This document shows, piece after piece, positions 54,142 through 63,374 of a stretch of 64,000 bases of DNA. The notes under the pieces are model-generated. The model was not told where the DNA came from. It saw only the letters and a program-made list of their open reading frames with translations, and searched no databases. How positions within the stretch are numbered: position 1 is the stretch's first letter; every line of letters begins with the position of its first letter. Source of the stretch: Candidatus Thiodiazotropha sp. (ex Monitilora ramsayi). Its GTDB lineage: Bacteria > Pseudomonadota > Gammaproteobacteria > Chromatiales > Chromatiaceae. Location: contig JAHXIP010000004.1 of assembly GCA_025655575.1 (NCBI GenBank), forward strand, positions 186,001 to 250,000, in the 5' to 3' direction. Made by a program: the position numbers and the translations under genes.

Positions 54142-54270
54142 TTTTGAGGCCATCCAGGCTGTGAATAAAACCCAAGCATCTTAGCGAAAGATCACAGGCT
54201 CCACAAAAATCATCAGCCCTCCCCTTTATCAACCTCCAGGTGAAAACCTTGTTACCAGTAAGCTAATTGA

Positions 54271-54291
54271 TCTGTAAGGCAAGATTACAGA
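54271..54291 (+). promoter_or_regulatory. candidate enhancer-binding-protein site upstream of the hydrogenase promoter
   Basis: A perfect 7-bp inverted repeat, TCTGTAA (54271-54277) and TTACAGA (54285-54291), with a 7-bp spacer. It is centred about 75 bp upstream of the -24 element at 54356. Position and dyad form suit a sigma54 activator of the HupR/HoxA (NtrC) class. No such regulator is encoded in the window, so the factor is unknown. Confidence 0.45.
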
Positions 54292-54354
54292 CAAGCCAGC
54301 TCAGAAAAATCGCTTTTGAACATAACCGCTTGAATCGAATGGGATAAATAATAA

Positions 54355-54369
54355 CGGCACACAAATTGC
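54355..54369 (+). promoter_or_regulatory. sigma54 (-24/-12) promoter of the hyb operon
   Basis: CGGCAC-ACAAA-TTGC matches TGGCAC-N5-TTGC at all but the first base, with GG (54356-54357) and GC (54368-54369) separated by the required 10 bp. It lies about 70 bp before the hybO ATG, predicting a start near 54381. NtrC-type control of uptake hydrogenase operons is established in several proteobacteria. Confidence 0.75.
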
Positions 54370-54438
54370 GGTAATCCAGAATCTCTCCTCACGAGAGCTC
54401 GATGCACATCGCCACCATTGATATCTGGAGAATGACTG

Positions 54439-55560
54439 ATGGCAGACAACGAATTCGACTTCACGGCCGTGGAGAAACGCCTGGGCGTCTCCCGCAGGAC
54501 TTTTCTCAAATTCTGCACCGGTGTTGCGGCTTCTCTTGGTTTATCTTCAAATGCAGCAATGGCGATGGCCCAGGCGGTGGCCGATCCCAAACGCCGACCC
54601 CCCGTGATCTGGCTGCACGGTCAGGAGTGCACCGGCCCCAGCGAATCGCTCCTGCGTTCTGAGCAGCCCTCTCTCGAACACCTTATTCTCGACCTGATCT
54701 CTCTCGACTATCACCAGACCCTCGATACCGGTGCCGGTCATCAGGTGGAAGAGATCAAAAAGCATGTCATGCAGGAGAACAAGGGCAAATATCTATTGGT
54801 AGTCGAAGGCGCTATCCCCCTCGCGAGTGACGGCATCTTCTGCAAGATCGGCGGTGAAACCATGGTCGATATCACCCACGAGGCGGCTGAAAATGCTGCA
54901 GCCATTGTTGCCTTCGGCTCCTGTGCAAGCTGGGGTGGCGTGCAATCTGCAGCGCCTAACCCCACCGGTGCTGTCGGTGCACCACAGCTGCTGAAGGGTA
55001 AGACGGTAGTCACCATCCCCGGCTGCCCGCCCAATCCGGCCAATTTTATCGGTACCGTGCTCTACTTCGTGACCTACGGAAAACTGCCACCACTCGACGA
55101 AAAAGGTCGTCCAAAATGGGCCTATGGCAGACTGATTCACGAAAACTGCTACCGGCGCCCCCATTTCGATGCCGGGCGATTTGCTGAAGAGTTTGGCGAC
55201 GAAGGGCACCGCAAAGGTTATTGCCTGTACAAGCTGGGTTGCAAAGGGCCGGAAACCTATAACAACTGCCCGAGTCTGGAATACAACAATGTGGGGGGCG
55301 GTGTCTGGCCCATCGGCGTCGGTCATCCCTGCTTTGGTTGCTCAGAGGGCGGGGTAGGTTTCAACAAGCCTCTGTTCAGTCTGGCAGATGTCAAAACCCA
55401 CACCCCGCCCAATATGTTCCCTTCCATCAGCGATCGTGAAGGCAGCACGGGTATTTCAGCAGGTGCCGCAGCACTCACCGGCGCTGCAGTGGGTGTCGCG
55501 GTCGGCGCCTCTGCCATGGCAGCAAAGAAACTAGACCGCAAAGAAAGCGACGAGCAATAG
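54439..55560 (+). CDS. hybO: [NiFe]-hydrogenase small subunit, HybO type
   Basis: Electron-transfer subunit of a periplasmic membrane-bound uptake hydrogenase. Twin-arginine signal with SRRTFLKF (Arg19-Arg20). The proximal [4Fe-4S] ligands begin at GQECTGPSES; GSCASWGGV, IPGCPPNP, the medial/distal cluster region with HENCYRRPHF, GYCLYKLGCKGPETYNNCP, and GHPCFGCSEGG are intact. The C-terminus carries a hydrophobic stretch (ISAGAAALTGAAVGVAVGASA) suited to anchoring. 373 residues. GGAG 8 nt before ATG 54439. First gene of hybOABC-D-G-E. Confidence 0.95.
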   Translation: MADNEFDFTAVEKRLGVSRRTFLKFCTGVAASLGLSSNAAMAMAQAVADPKRRPPVIWLHGQECTGPSESLLRSEQPSLEHLILDLISLDYHQTLDTGAGHQVEEIKKHVMQENKGKYLLVVEGAIPLASDGIFCKIGGETMVDITHEAAENAAAIVAFGSCASWGGVQSAAPNPTGAVGAPQLLKGKTVVTIPGCPPNPANFIGTVLYFVTYGKLPPLDEKGRPKWAYGRLIHENCYRRPHFDAGRFAEEFGDEGHRKGYCLYKLGCKGPETYNNCPSLEYNNVGGGVWPIGVGHPCFGCSEGGVGFNKPLFSLADVKTHTPPNMFPSISDREGSTGISAGAAALTGAAVGVAVGASAMAAKKLDRKESDEQ

Positions 55561-55572
55561 GGAGAGAGGCGC

Positions 55573-56541
55573 ATGAAACGCAGAGATTTTCTCAAGGCGT
55601 CTCTCGGTGGCACAGCGGCACTGTTAGGTAGCTCGGCTGAAGCAAGAGGCAATCTGGAGCCCGCCGAAGAAGCCATCGGCATGCTGTTTGACTCCACACT
55701 CTGCATCGGTTGCAAGGCCTGTGTCAGCAAGTGTAAAGAGGTCAATGATATGCCGCCCGTCCCCATGGGCGATGAGACTCAATATGACGCGGCACTTGAT
55801 CTCTCACCCAAGACCCTGAATGTCATCAAGGTCTACACCGCGGGTGAAGGCACGCATAAAGATCAGACAGAAGACGGTTTTGCTTTCGAAAAGCGCAGCT
55901 GCATGCACTGTGTCGATCCCGGGTGTGTCTCAGTCTGTCCGGTGACCGCACTCACACGCCATCCAAAAACCGGCATTGTTGCCTACAACGCCGATGCCTG
56001 TATCGGCTGCCGTACCTGCATGACCGGCTGCCCCTACAACGTGCCCCAGTTCGACTACGACAATCCCTTCGGAGAGATCCACAAGTGCCAAATGTGCAAT
56101 CAGGCAGGTGTGGAAAGAATCGACAACGGCATGATGACAGGTTGTGCAGAGGCCTGCCCCACCGGTGCGACACTTTTCGGAACCCGCAAGGCGTTGTTGG
56201 AAGAAGCGCAACGACGCATGACCCTTAAACCCGGTGAGATATACAACTACCCACGGGGCGATGTGCGTAACCCCGACAGCCATCATGAAAAGGCCGTACC
56301 AGAGTACAAGCAACATATCTGGGGTGAAAAAGAGGCCGGCGGCACCAACGTGTTGCATATCTCTGCGGTACCGTTCGACAAGCTGGGCATGCCCCCGCTG
56401 GGAGAACGCTCATACGCCTCTATCTCGGAAACCGTACAGCACACCTTGTATCAATACCTGGCCCTGCCGGCTATTGCCCTTGCAGGACTGACCTACGTGG
56501 TCCGGCGCAACAACAACGATGATGATGAGGGAGAGTCATGA
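55573..56541 (+). CDS. hybA: hydrogenase Fe-S electron-transfer subunit, HybA type
   Basis: 322 residues. Tat signal at the very start (KRRDFLKAS), so exported folded with clusters. Four ferredoxin-type cysteine groups: CIGCKACVSKC, CMHCVDPGCVSVC, CIGCRTCMTGCPYN and CQMC...CAEACPTG, binding four [4Fe-4S] clusters. One C-terminal transmembrane helix (about 292-312) anchors it. It passes electrons between the small subunit and the HybB quinone subunit. Begins 12 bp after hybO. Confidence 0.94.
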   Translation: MKRRDFLKASLGGTAALLGSSAEARGNLEPAEEAIGMLFDSTLCIGCKACVSKCKEVNDMPPVPMGDETQYDAALDLSPKTLNVIKVYTAGEGTHKDQTEDGFAFEKRSCMHCVDPGCVSVCPVTALTRHPKTGIVAYNADACIGCRTCMTGCPYNVPQFDYDNPFGEIHKCQMCNQAGVERIDNGMMTGCAEACPTGATLFGTRKALLEEAQRRMTLKPGEIYNYPRGDVRNPDSHHEKAVPEYKQHIWGEKEAGGTNVLHISAVPFDKLGMPPLGERSYASISETVQHTLYQYLALPAIALAGLTYVVRRNNNDDDEGES

Positions 56542-57677
56542 GCGAACATCAACCACTCAAACGACCGATCATCACCCTGCCATTTATCGTGCTCAGTGTG
56601 ATCGCCCTGGTCGGTCTCTATTTTCTCGCCCTGCGCTTCGTCAACGGGATGGGATTTGTCACCAACCTCAATAGCGGTTATGCCTGGGGATTGTGGGTGG
56701 TCTACGACGTGATCGTCGGCACTGCACTGGCTTGTGGCGGCTATGCCCTGGCGATCACCGTCTATGTGATGAACAAGGGAAAATACCATCCCTTGATCCG
56801 ACCTGCCCTGCTAGCCAGCCTGCTGGGTTATGCCCTCGGCGGATTGGGTGCCTTCATCGACATGGGTCGCTGGTGGCAGTTCTACAATATCTTCCTGCCC
56901 TGGCATATGAACTTCAATTCCGTGATGCTGGAAGTGGGTCTCTGCGTAGCGACCTATATCCTGGTGCTCTTCATCGAGTTCTCACCCGCTTTTCTGGAGA
57001 AGATCGGCGCCAAGGGCCTGTTGAAGTCACTGAACAAGGTGCTGTTTCTATTTATCGCCCTGGGCGTGCTTCTCCCAACCATGCACCAATCTTCCCTCGG
57101 CACCATGCTGATCGCGATGGGATACAAGGTCCACCCACTGTGGCAGACGCTGCATATCCAACCGCTGTTGGCGGTGCTGACCGCGCTCACAATGGGATTC
57201 GCCGTGGTGGTTTTTGAGGCATCGTTTTCCGCTGTCGGATTTCGCCGGCCCTCTGAGACGCCTCTCCTCGCAGGGCTGGGTAAGGCCATCGTTGGCCTGC
57301 TGGGCGCATATCTGATCATTCGTTTTGCTGAAATTATCCTGCAGGGAAAACTGGGGCTGATCTTCGCGGGGGATCTGGGCAGCCTGATGTTTTTCCTGGA
57401 AACCGCCCTGTTTGCCTTCCCCTTACTGGTACTGCTGTCGCCACAACGGCGTCAGAGTGGCCCCTATCTGTTGTATGCGGCTGTATCCATGCTTCTCGCC
57501 GGTGCGCTCTATCGATTTAACGCCTTCCTGATCACTTACGATCCAGGCCCCGGCTACAGCTATTTTCCATCTGTTTCAGAGATCATGGTTACCGCAGGCA
57601 TCGTGGCCATCGAGATCATGGCCTACCTCGTCGTCGTAAAGATGTTCCCCGTGCTACATAACGCAGACCCTGCGTGA
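56538..57677 (+). CDS. hybB: hydrogenase membrane subunit, NrfD/HybB family
   Basis: 379 residues with about ten transmembrane helices and no haem ligands of the cytochrome b (HyaC) type; this is the quinone-interacting NrfD fold. Characteristic pieces are NLNSGYAWGLWVVYDV and MHQSSLGTMLIAM. The ATG overlaps the hybA stop by 4 bp. Its presence in place of HyaC classes the enzyme with hydrogenase 2, which works reversibly with the quinone pool. Confidence 0.94.
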   Translation: MSEHQPLKRPIITLPFIVLSVIALVGLYFLALRFVNGMGFVTNLNSGYAWGLWVVYDVIVGTALACGGYALAITVYVMNKGKYHPLIRPALLASLLGYALGGLGAFIDMGRWWQFYNIFLPWHMNFNSVMLEVGLCVATYILVLFIEFSPAFLEKIGAKGLLKSLNKVLFLFIALGVLLPTMHQSSLGTMLIAMGYKVHPLWQTLHIQPLLAVLTALTMGFAVVVFEASFSAVGFRRPSETPLLAGLGKAIVGLLGAYLIIRFAEIILQGKLGLIFAGDLGSLMFFLETALFAFPLLVLLSPQRRQSGPYLLYAAVSMLLAGALYRFNAFLITYDPGPGYSYFPSVSEIMVTAGIVAIEIMAYLVVVKMFPVLHNADPA

Positions 57678-57701
57678 CAAAGAAATTTAGGAGATTCTGT
57701 T

Positions 57702-59405
57702 GTGACAACACGAATTACTGTTGACCCGATTACCCGCATTGAAGGCCATCTTCGCATCGATGTGGAAGTCGATGATGGCAAAGTGAGCAAGGCCTGGTCG
57801 TCCGGTCAGATGTGGCGGGGTATCGAGAAGATCCTGGTCGGTCGTGACCCCCGTGAGGCCTGGACCTATACCCAACGCTTCTGCGGTGTCTGCACCACGG
57901 TACACGCCATTACTTCTGTGCGGGCTGTAGAGAATGCGCTGGATCTGGAAGTACCGGTCAATGCCCAGCTGATCCGCAATATCATCCAGTGCGCCCATGC
58001 AGTGCAGGATCATATCGTGCACTTCTATCACCTCTCAGCCGTCGACTGGGTGGATGTGGTTTCCGCACTGGACGCAGACCCGGTCGCTACCGCCAAACTG
58101 GCAGAGAGTCTGTCTGACTGGCCGCTCAACGGCCCCCATGAGATGAAGGCTGTACAGGAGAGGCTGAAGACCTTTGTCGGCAGCGGCCAGCTCGGCCCAT
58201 TCGCCAGTGGCTATTGGGGCCATCCCGCCATGAAGCTGCCGCCCGAGGTCAATCTGCTGGCGGTTGCACACTATCTGCAGGCCCTCGATGTACAGAATTA
58301 CGCCAACAAGATTGTCGCCGTTCTCGGAGGCAAGAGCCCGCATATCCAGAACGTAGCCGTTGGTGGGGTGAGTAACTCTATCAGCCATGGCGCACCTTCT
58401 GTACTCAACATCGAACGCCTGATGCTGATCAAAGGCTTTATCGACAAGCTGGACCCCTTCGTTAAGTCGACCTACCTGACGGATGTCCCGGCAGTCGGCG
58501 CATTCTATCTCGATTGGGCCGGTATCGGCGGCGGCGTGATGAACTATCTCACCGTGCCGGATTGTCCCCAGGACACCAAGGGTACTCAATTCGATCTACC
58601 CGGCGGCTACATCGAGAATGGGGATCTGAATTCACTGAAACCGATCACCACCTTTAACGATGCCTACTTCCGCGACGGGGTTGCCGAAAGTTCCAGACAT
58701 GCTTGGTACGAAGGTGAAAAGGCACTGCATCCCTGGGAAGGCGAAACCGAACCCGAGTACACCGACTTTCAAGACGACGGCAAATACTCCTGGGTCAAGG
58801 CGCCGACTTTTTACGACAAACGTGCCGAGGTCGGCCCCCTGGCGGATGTTCTGGTCGGTGTCGCCACAGGCAACGCCCGCTACAAGAAATATCTCGATCA
58901 GGCCATGGGCACGCTGAAGGCCGTTTCGCAAAACCCCGATATTCCTCTGGCAGCCATCCACTCGACCATTGGCCGCCATGCGGCCCGTGCGGTGCGCTGT
59001 GCCGTCATGATGGATACGCTGAAAGATCAATGGCAGAAGCTGGTCGATAATATCGGTACCGGTGACACAGACACCTTCAATGCACCTGTATTCCCCAAAG
59101 GCGAAATCAAGGGTGTCGGTTTCCACCAGGCCCCCCGCGGTACCCTATCCCACTGGGTAGTGATCGAGGACGGCAAGATCAAAAACTACCAGGCGGTGGT
59201 ACCCAGCACCTGGAATGCCGGCCCCCGCGACGCCAATGGCGAGATCGGCCCCTACGAATCCTCTCTGCTCGACAATCCGGTGGCCGACCCGGAGAAACCA
59301 TTGGAAGTGTTGCGTACCGTACACTCCTTCGATCCCTGTATCGCCTGCGCCATTCACATGGTGGATACGGAGCAGAACGAGATCGTCAAGGTCAAAGCGC
59401 TGTGA
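57702..59405 (+). CDS. hybC: [NiFe]-hydrogenase large (catalytic) subunit, HybC type
   Basis: 567-residue precursor. N-terminal DPITRIEGH, the first NiFe cysteine pair in RFCGVCTTVHA, and the second in DPCIACAIH near the end. The 15 residues after that His (MVDTEQNEIVKVKAL) form the peptide removed by a maturation protease, encoded next. Translation starts at GTG 57702, placed by AGGAG 8-12 nt upstream. It is exported by hitch-hiking on the HybO Tat signal. Confidence 0.96.
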   Translation: MTTRITVDPITRIEGHLRIDVEVDDGKVSKAWSSGQMWRGIEKILVGRDPREAWTYTQRFCGVCTTVHAITSVRAVENALDLEVPVNAQLIRNIIQCAHAVQDHIVHFYHLSAVDWVDVVSALDADPVATAKLAESLSDWPLNGPHEMKAVQERLKTFVGSGQLGPFASGYWGHPAMKLPPEVNLLAVAHYLQALDVQNYANKIVAVLGGKSPHIQNVAVGGVSNSISHGAPSVLNIERLMLIKGFIDKLDPFVKSTYLTDVPAVGAFYLDWAGIGGGVMNYLTVPDCPQDTKGTQFDLPGGYIENGDLNSLKPITTFNDAYFRDGVAESSRHAWYEGEKALHPWEGETEPEYTDFQDDGKYSWVKAPTFYDKRAEVGPLADVLVGVATGNARYKKYLDQAMGTLKAVSQNPDIPLAAIHSTIGRHAARAVRCAVMMDTLKDQWQKLVDNIGTGDTDTFNAPVFPKGEIKGVGFHQAPRGTLSHWVVIEDGKIKNYQAVVPSTWNAGPRDANGEIGPYESSLLDNPVADPEKPLEVLRTVHSFDPCIACAIHMVDTEQNEIVKVKAL

Positions 59406-59430
59406 ATAATCATCGAGAGGTCAGTCACTG

Positions 59431-59985
59431 ATGGAGCGTTCGAACAAGCAAATTCTCATCATCGGCATGGGCAATGTCCTGATGCAGGATGAAGGCGTCG
59501 GTGTACGTGCCGTGGAAGAGCTGGAACACCGTTATCTCATACCCGAAGGGGTCGAGGTGGTCGATGGTGGCACCACCGGCATGGAACTATTCGAGCCTAT
59601 GAGAAATGCCAAGACAATCATCATCGCCGATGCCGTCAACACCGGCGCACCCTACGGCACACTGGTGCGCATCGCCAATGAGGAGATCCCGGCTTTTTTT
59701 CAGACCAAACTTTCGAATCATCAGCTTGGCGTCTCCGACCTGCTTGCCCTGCTGACACTGAAGGGGGAGATGCCGGATCAGGTCACTATCATCGGCATGG
59801 TGCCCCATGCCCTGGAGAATCGCCTGGGCCTGACCCCCGAGGCTGCGCAGGGTTTAGAGAGTATGGTCCTGATGCTGGTGGAAGAGTTGAAGACACTCGG
59901 TATTGAGCTTCAACCCCGCAGCCAGATCTCCACAGGTCACTGGAAAAAAGAAGCCGAGCAGGAAACCCGCCTGTCATGTGCGTAG
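59431..59985 (+). CDS. hybD: hydrogenase maturation endopeptidase, HybD type
   Basis: Clips the C-terminal tail of the large subunit after nickel insertion. IIGMGNVLMQDEGVGVRAVEEL has the conserved Glu/Asp ligands, followed by VVDGGTTGMELF, the ADAVNTG segment, and SNHQLGVSDLLALL with a nickel-sensing His. 184 residues. It lies 25 bp after its substrate gene hybC. Confidence 0.94.
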   Translation: MERSNKQILIIGMGNVLMQDEGVGVRAVEELEHRYLIPEGVEVVDGGTTGMELFEPMRNAKTIIIADAVNTGAPYGTLVRIANEEIPAFFQTKLSNHQLGVSDLLALLTLKGEMPDQVTIIGMVPHALENRLGLTPEAAQGLESMVLMLVEELKTLGIELQPRSQISTGHWKKEAEQETRLSCA

Positions 59986-60248
59986 GCATTCCGGCGCAGG
60001 TCATCGAGGCGGGTGAGTTTGTCTCCCGCTGCCGTACCCGCAACGGCGAAGAATCAATCAACATGATGCTGACCGGTGCCCAGCCGACCGGTACCTGGTT
60101 ATTGACCTTCCTCGGCTCCGCACGTGAGGTTATCAGTGAGCAGGATGCACGCCACATCGACAAAGCCCTGGATGGACTCAGTGCCATCATGAGCCATGAC
60201 GAAGATATCGATGTCGACCACTATTTTCCCGGTCTCGCCGAAACCTGA
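59976..60248 (+). CDS. hybG: HypC/HybG-family hydrogenase maturation chaperone
   Basis: 90 residues starting MCVGIPAQVIEAG. The N-terminal Cys2 of MC-x-GIP is the residue that carries the Fe(CN)2CO precursor with HypD. WLLTFLGSAREVISEQDA is the remaining core. Gene overlaps hybD by 10 bp. Assigned as the HybC-dedicated HypC paralogue because of its place in this operon; it could equally be named hypC. Confidence 0.9.
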   Translation: MCVGIPAQVIEAGEFVSRCRTRNGEESINMMLTGAQPTGTWLLTFLGSAREVISEQDARHIDKALDGLSAIMSHDEDIDVDHYFPGLAET

Positions 60249-60274
60249 CCCCAACACCGTTTGGAATATATCCC

Positions 60275-60874
60275 ATGTCTGAACTCGATCCACTCACCCA
60301 GCGAATTGAAGAGACCTTCACCCGTATCGAGCAGGAGCAGATGAAGGGTATCCCCCTACTCAACCCAAACCTGAAGGTGCAGACCAGCGGCTTCCAATTA
60401 TTTGAAGGGCGTATGGTCGGTATCGTGATCACGCCCTGGCTGATGAACCTGATCCTGTTTCCCGCCGAGGGAGAGGATTGGAGTGACTTGACCCTGGGAG
60501 AGAAACAGACACACCGTTTTCCTGCCAACGAATACCGCTTCATGGTGAATGAATTCGAGGGGATCGGTCAGTGCCAGACTCACTCTTTGCACTCACCCAT
60601 GCATGAATTCATGGACCAGGACCACGCCGTCGCCGCTGCTGAAAGCTTCATGCAGACACTCATGGTGGAAGTGGAGCATCCAGAGCAGGACCCCCATGAT
60701 GAGGCGCTGCTGGGCCGCATACTGCGCGGCGAGGAGACCCCTGAAATCGAGATGGACGGGTTTGCTCTGGCTGAAAAGAAGATAGCCGAGCAGGAAGGCT
60801 GTCAAAGTGAATCCGTTGAACCCGGCATCACACGCCGCGACCTATTGCGAGGCGTCTGCCGGCGGGAAGGCTGA
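60275..60874 (+). CDS. hybE: [NiFe]-hydrogenase assembly chaperone, HybE/HupJ family
   Basis: 199 residues. Conserved LLNPNLKVQTSGFQLFEGRMVGIVITPWLMNLIL and FMVNEFEGIGQCQTHSLHSPM are typical of HybE, which keeps the small-subunit precursor from premature Tat export. The C-terminus ends ITRRDLLRGVC, a twin-arginine-like motif. Last gene of the operon; a terminator starts 10 bp after the stop. Confidence 0.92.
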   Translation: MSELDPLTQRIEETFTRIEQEQMKGIPLLNPNLKVQTSGFQLFEGRMVGIVITPWLMNLILFPAEGEDWSDLTLGEKQTHRFPANEYRFMVNEFEGIGQCQTHSLHSPMHEFMDQDHAVAAAESFMQTLMVEVEHPEQDPHDEALLGRILRGEETPEIEMDGFALAEKKIAEQEGCQSESVEPGITRRDLLRGVCRREG

Positions 60875-60883
60875 GGCACAAAA

Positions 60884-60908
60884 AAAGGTGCGATCTCGTC
60901 GCACCTTT
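60884..60908. terminator. bidirectional terminator after hybE
   Basis: AAAGGTGCGA (60884-60893), loop TCTCG, TCGCACCTTT (60899-60908): a perfect 10-bp stem flanked by A/T runs on both sides. It can serve the hyb operon on plus and the chemoreceptor on minus. Confidence 0.85.
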
Positions 60909-60976
60909 AAAAAATCAGTTTGTACCCAATCTCCGAATGGCCCCAGAATCCGGGGCCACCGATAAGGCTGGCTTGC

Positions 60977-62584
60977 CTACACCTTGAACTGATTGACCAT
61001 CTTGTCGAGCTGGGCGGAGATCTGCGCCACCTCTTCACTCTCCTTGAGCGTCCTGCAGGTACCTTCTGCGGTCTGATGCGAAACCTCATTGATGGCAATG
61101 ATGTTCTTGTTGATCTCGCTGACCACCGAGGTCTGCTCCGAGGCTGCCGTAGCGATCACTGAGTTCATCTCACTGATCGATTCGACCGCACCGGAAATCT
61201 CTGCCAGTGCCTCACCGGCCCGGCTGGAGTCGGATACGCTCTGGTCCGCATCTTTTTTACTGCTATCCATCACGTGAACGGCCTGATTCGAGGCGGAAAC
61301 CAACTGTTCAATAATATCCTGGATTTCGTGTGTCGCCTCTTGTGTACGCTGTGCCAGGTTACGAACCTCATCTGCCACCACAGCAAATCCGCGTCCCTGC
61401 TCACCAGCTCGTGCTGCCTCAATTGCGGCATTCAACGCAAGCAAGTTAGTTTGTTCGGCGATTGCGGTAATCGATTCGGAAACCTGTCCGATGCTCTGCG
61501 TGCCTTCGGCCAGCTGGCGCACGACCACAGCCGCATCATCCACCCGACTGGCGAGACGCGTAATCGAACTGGAAACCTCGGCAACCACATGTTTACCTGA
61601 GTCAGCATTGGATTTCGCCTCGATCGCTGCCTGTTCGGCGCTGGCTGCGTTCCTTGCAACTTCCTCGGCGGCCACCGAAAGTTCACCGATAGCCACGGTC
61701 AGTTGCCCGGTCTCTTTTTCCTGCTCATCAACCCCATCACGGGTCTTCTTGGTCACGCTGGCAAGTTGATCTGCAGAGTTCGCCAATCCGTCCATAGTTT
61801 TCGCCAGATCATCGATTGTCGGCTGAAATTGATCCAGCATCTGGTTGACCGCCATACCTACGTGACGGAATTCGTCATTGGCGCCAAGGGCAACTCTCGG
61901 ACGTAGATCTGACTCAGTACCAATTTTATTCATGGTGGCCTTTAATCCGTTTAGTGGCTTGATTACCACTTTCCGCATGATCAAATTGATCACAAACAGA
62001 CCGACAATCAGCACCAGGAAGTTGATGACACCACTGATTAATAGTTCATCATGAATCGCTTTGTCACGGGCTTCCAGCGAAAAAGTCAGGCGGCCGGCAC
62101 CCAGAATCGTGCCTTCTGGCAACGCATGACATGTCAGGCAATTGGTACCGTTTCGGTCGGAAACCGCTGCGAAAGGTTCAATGATGGTCAGCAACCGCTT
62201 ACCTTTGACAGTCTCGACCTGTACGATCTTTTCACCACTGAGGGCTCGCCTGTCGAGGTCATCCAACGGCTTTTCATGATCGAAGCCGGGACCGAATGTC
62301 CCATTGACTGCTTCACCGCGAAGCATTCGCACCTCGACCACACCATCCCGTTTCTGGATCTTCTCCCTAAGCATCTCCCGATTGCCCATGGTGCCGGTAA
62401 ACATCATGGCGTTCATGCTATCGAGATAACCGTGCAGAACATCAAATATCTGATGCTCCGTCAGCCTGAGGAGCCGGTCTTTCTGCTGTTCTGCAGAGTA
62501 GATGGTCACTACAGACATGATCAGGATAAAGATCAGTGCCATAGGTGTCAGAATTTTCCACTGCACCGAAATATACTTTTTCAT
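60977..62584 (-). CDS. methyl-accepting chemotaxis protein with periplasmic haem c motif
   Basis: 535 residues from ATG 62584 (an ATG 11 codons upstream is possible). Transmembrane helix 1 at about 14-31, a periplasmic domain of about 145 residues, helix 2 at about 184-203, a HAMP-like linker, then the MCP signalling domain with the hairpin tip [32 protein letters not shown]. The sensor domain has NCLTCH (residues 149-153), a CXXCH site for covalent haem c. Haem-containing PAS-like MCP sensors are known in Geobacter; here it could read redox state, O2 or NO (inference). It lacks a C-terminal CheR/CheB docking pentapeptide. Confidence 0.9.
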   Translation of the reverse strand: MKKYISVQWKILTPMALIFILIMSVVTIYSAEQQKDRLLRLTEHQIFDVLHGYLDSMNAMMFTGTMGNREMLREKIQKRDGVVEVRMLRGEAVNGTFGPGFDHEKPLDDLDRRALSGEKIVQVETVKGKRLLTIIEPFAAVSDRNGTNCLTCHALPEGTILGAGRLTFSLEARDKAIHDELLISGVINFLVLIVGLFVINLIMRKVVIKPLNGLKATMNKIGTESDLRPRVALGANDEFRHVGMAVNQMLDQFQPTIDDLAKTMDGLANSADQLASVTKKTRDGVDEQEKETGQLTVAIGELSVAAEEVARNAASAEQAAIEAKSNADSGKHVVAEVSSSITRLASRVDDAAVVVRQLAEGTQSIGQVSESITAIAEQTNLLALNAAIEAARAGEQGRGFAVVADEVRNLAQRTQEATHEIQDIIEQLVSASNQAVHVMDSSKKDADQSVSDSSRAGEALAEISGAVESISEMNSVIATAASEQTSVVSEINKNIIAINEVSHQTAEGTCRTLKESEEVAQISAQLDKMVNQFKV

Positions 62585-62829
62585 GGTCGATAACCCACTT
62601 CGAATAATTAAACTCATTCACTCGATAGCTACTATGTCGGCAAGCTTTTACAACACTTGAGGAATTTACTGCGTAAGCTGCGAAACCCTAAAGATTCGCA
62701 AATAGCTCCCGATAACCTCACTGAACCGACCGTTGGGATATGCCTGACGGTGGCAGTACCCGGAGGCAGCGTCAATTGTGATGCCAGCCAATACCGGCTT
62801 GAGAATGAAGACATTGCGGGAGTCCTTTC

Positions 62830-63147
62830 ATGGAAAAATATATTTTTTTGGCCCTTTTCCTCCTCACTTTTGTGAGTGGCGCGGTACATGCAGACCAGAC
62901 CTTGGCCATGCAGTCCGGATGCCTAGGCTGCCACAAAGTTGACGCCAAACTGGTCGGCCCAGCATTCAAAGATGTGGCAGCCAAATACGCCGCCGACCCC
63001 TCGGAGATCGATCGGCTGACAAGCAAAGTAAAAGCAGGCAGCACACCTGGCGAGCCTTTAGTCTGGGGCAGTGTGGCCATGCCGCCCAACATGGCGCCAC
63101 CGGAAAAAATCAAACAGGTCATCGAATGGGTGATGACATTACAATAG
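62830..63147 (+). CDS. class I cytochrome c (c551/c552-like)
   Basis: 105-residue precursor with a Sec signal (cleavage near VHA-DQ). Haem site CLGCH at 31-35; the axial Met lies in GSVAMPPN near the C-terminus, giving His/Met ligation. A small soluble periplasmic electron carrier. GGGAG 9 nt before the ATG sets the start. It is divergent from the haem chemoreceptor across 245 bp, so they may share a regulatory region. Confidence 0.93.
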   Translation: MEKYIFLALFLLTFVSGAVHADQTLAMQSGCLGCHKVDAKLVGPAFKDVAAKYAADPSEIDRLTSKVKAGSTPGEPLVWGSVAMPPNMAPPEKIKQVIEWVMTLQ

Positions 63148-63154
63148 AGTGTCT

Positions 63155-63185
63155 TTGGTGCTGATGAATCTTTTCTCAGCATCAA
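63155..63185 (+). other. 10-bp stem hairpin after the cytochrome c gene
   Basis: TTGGTGCTGA (63155-63164) pairs with TCAGCATCAA (63176-63185) including one G-T, around an 11-nt loop. There is no T tract after it, so it may stabilise the mRNA end or be a weak terminator. Confidence 0.4.
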
Positions 63186-63374
63186 GCCTCTGTTCACAAG
63201 TTTCTAGAGTCATCCGTTTCAACGATACGACTTACCTGTAATAATGTGTTCGATAATTAAGATCAACAATACGCCTTACCTATTTTTATCTGGGGACAGC
63301 GCTTCCATCCAAAGGAAAAAGCATGATCCGCATGGCGAATGAAGTAGTTGCAAATAACATTGAGGAGCAAATTC

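Noticed and set aside
63218..63285. Two similar pieces (ACGACTTACCTGT and ACGCCTTACCTAT) before the cytochrome lipoprotein
   Set aside because: Only about 10 matching bases and no dyad; not enough to call an operator or repeat.
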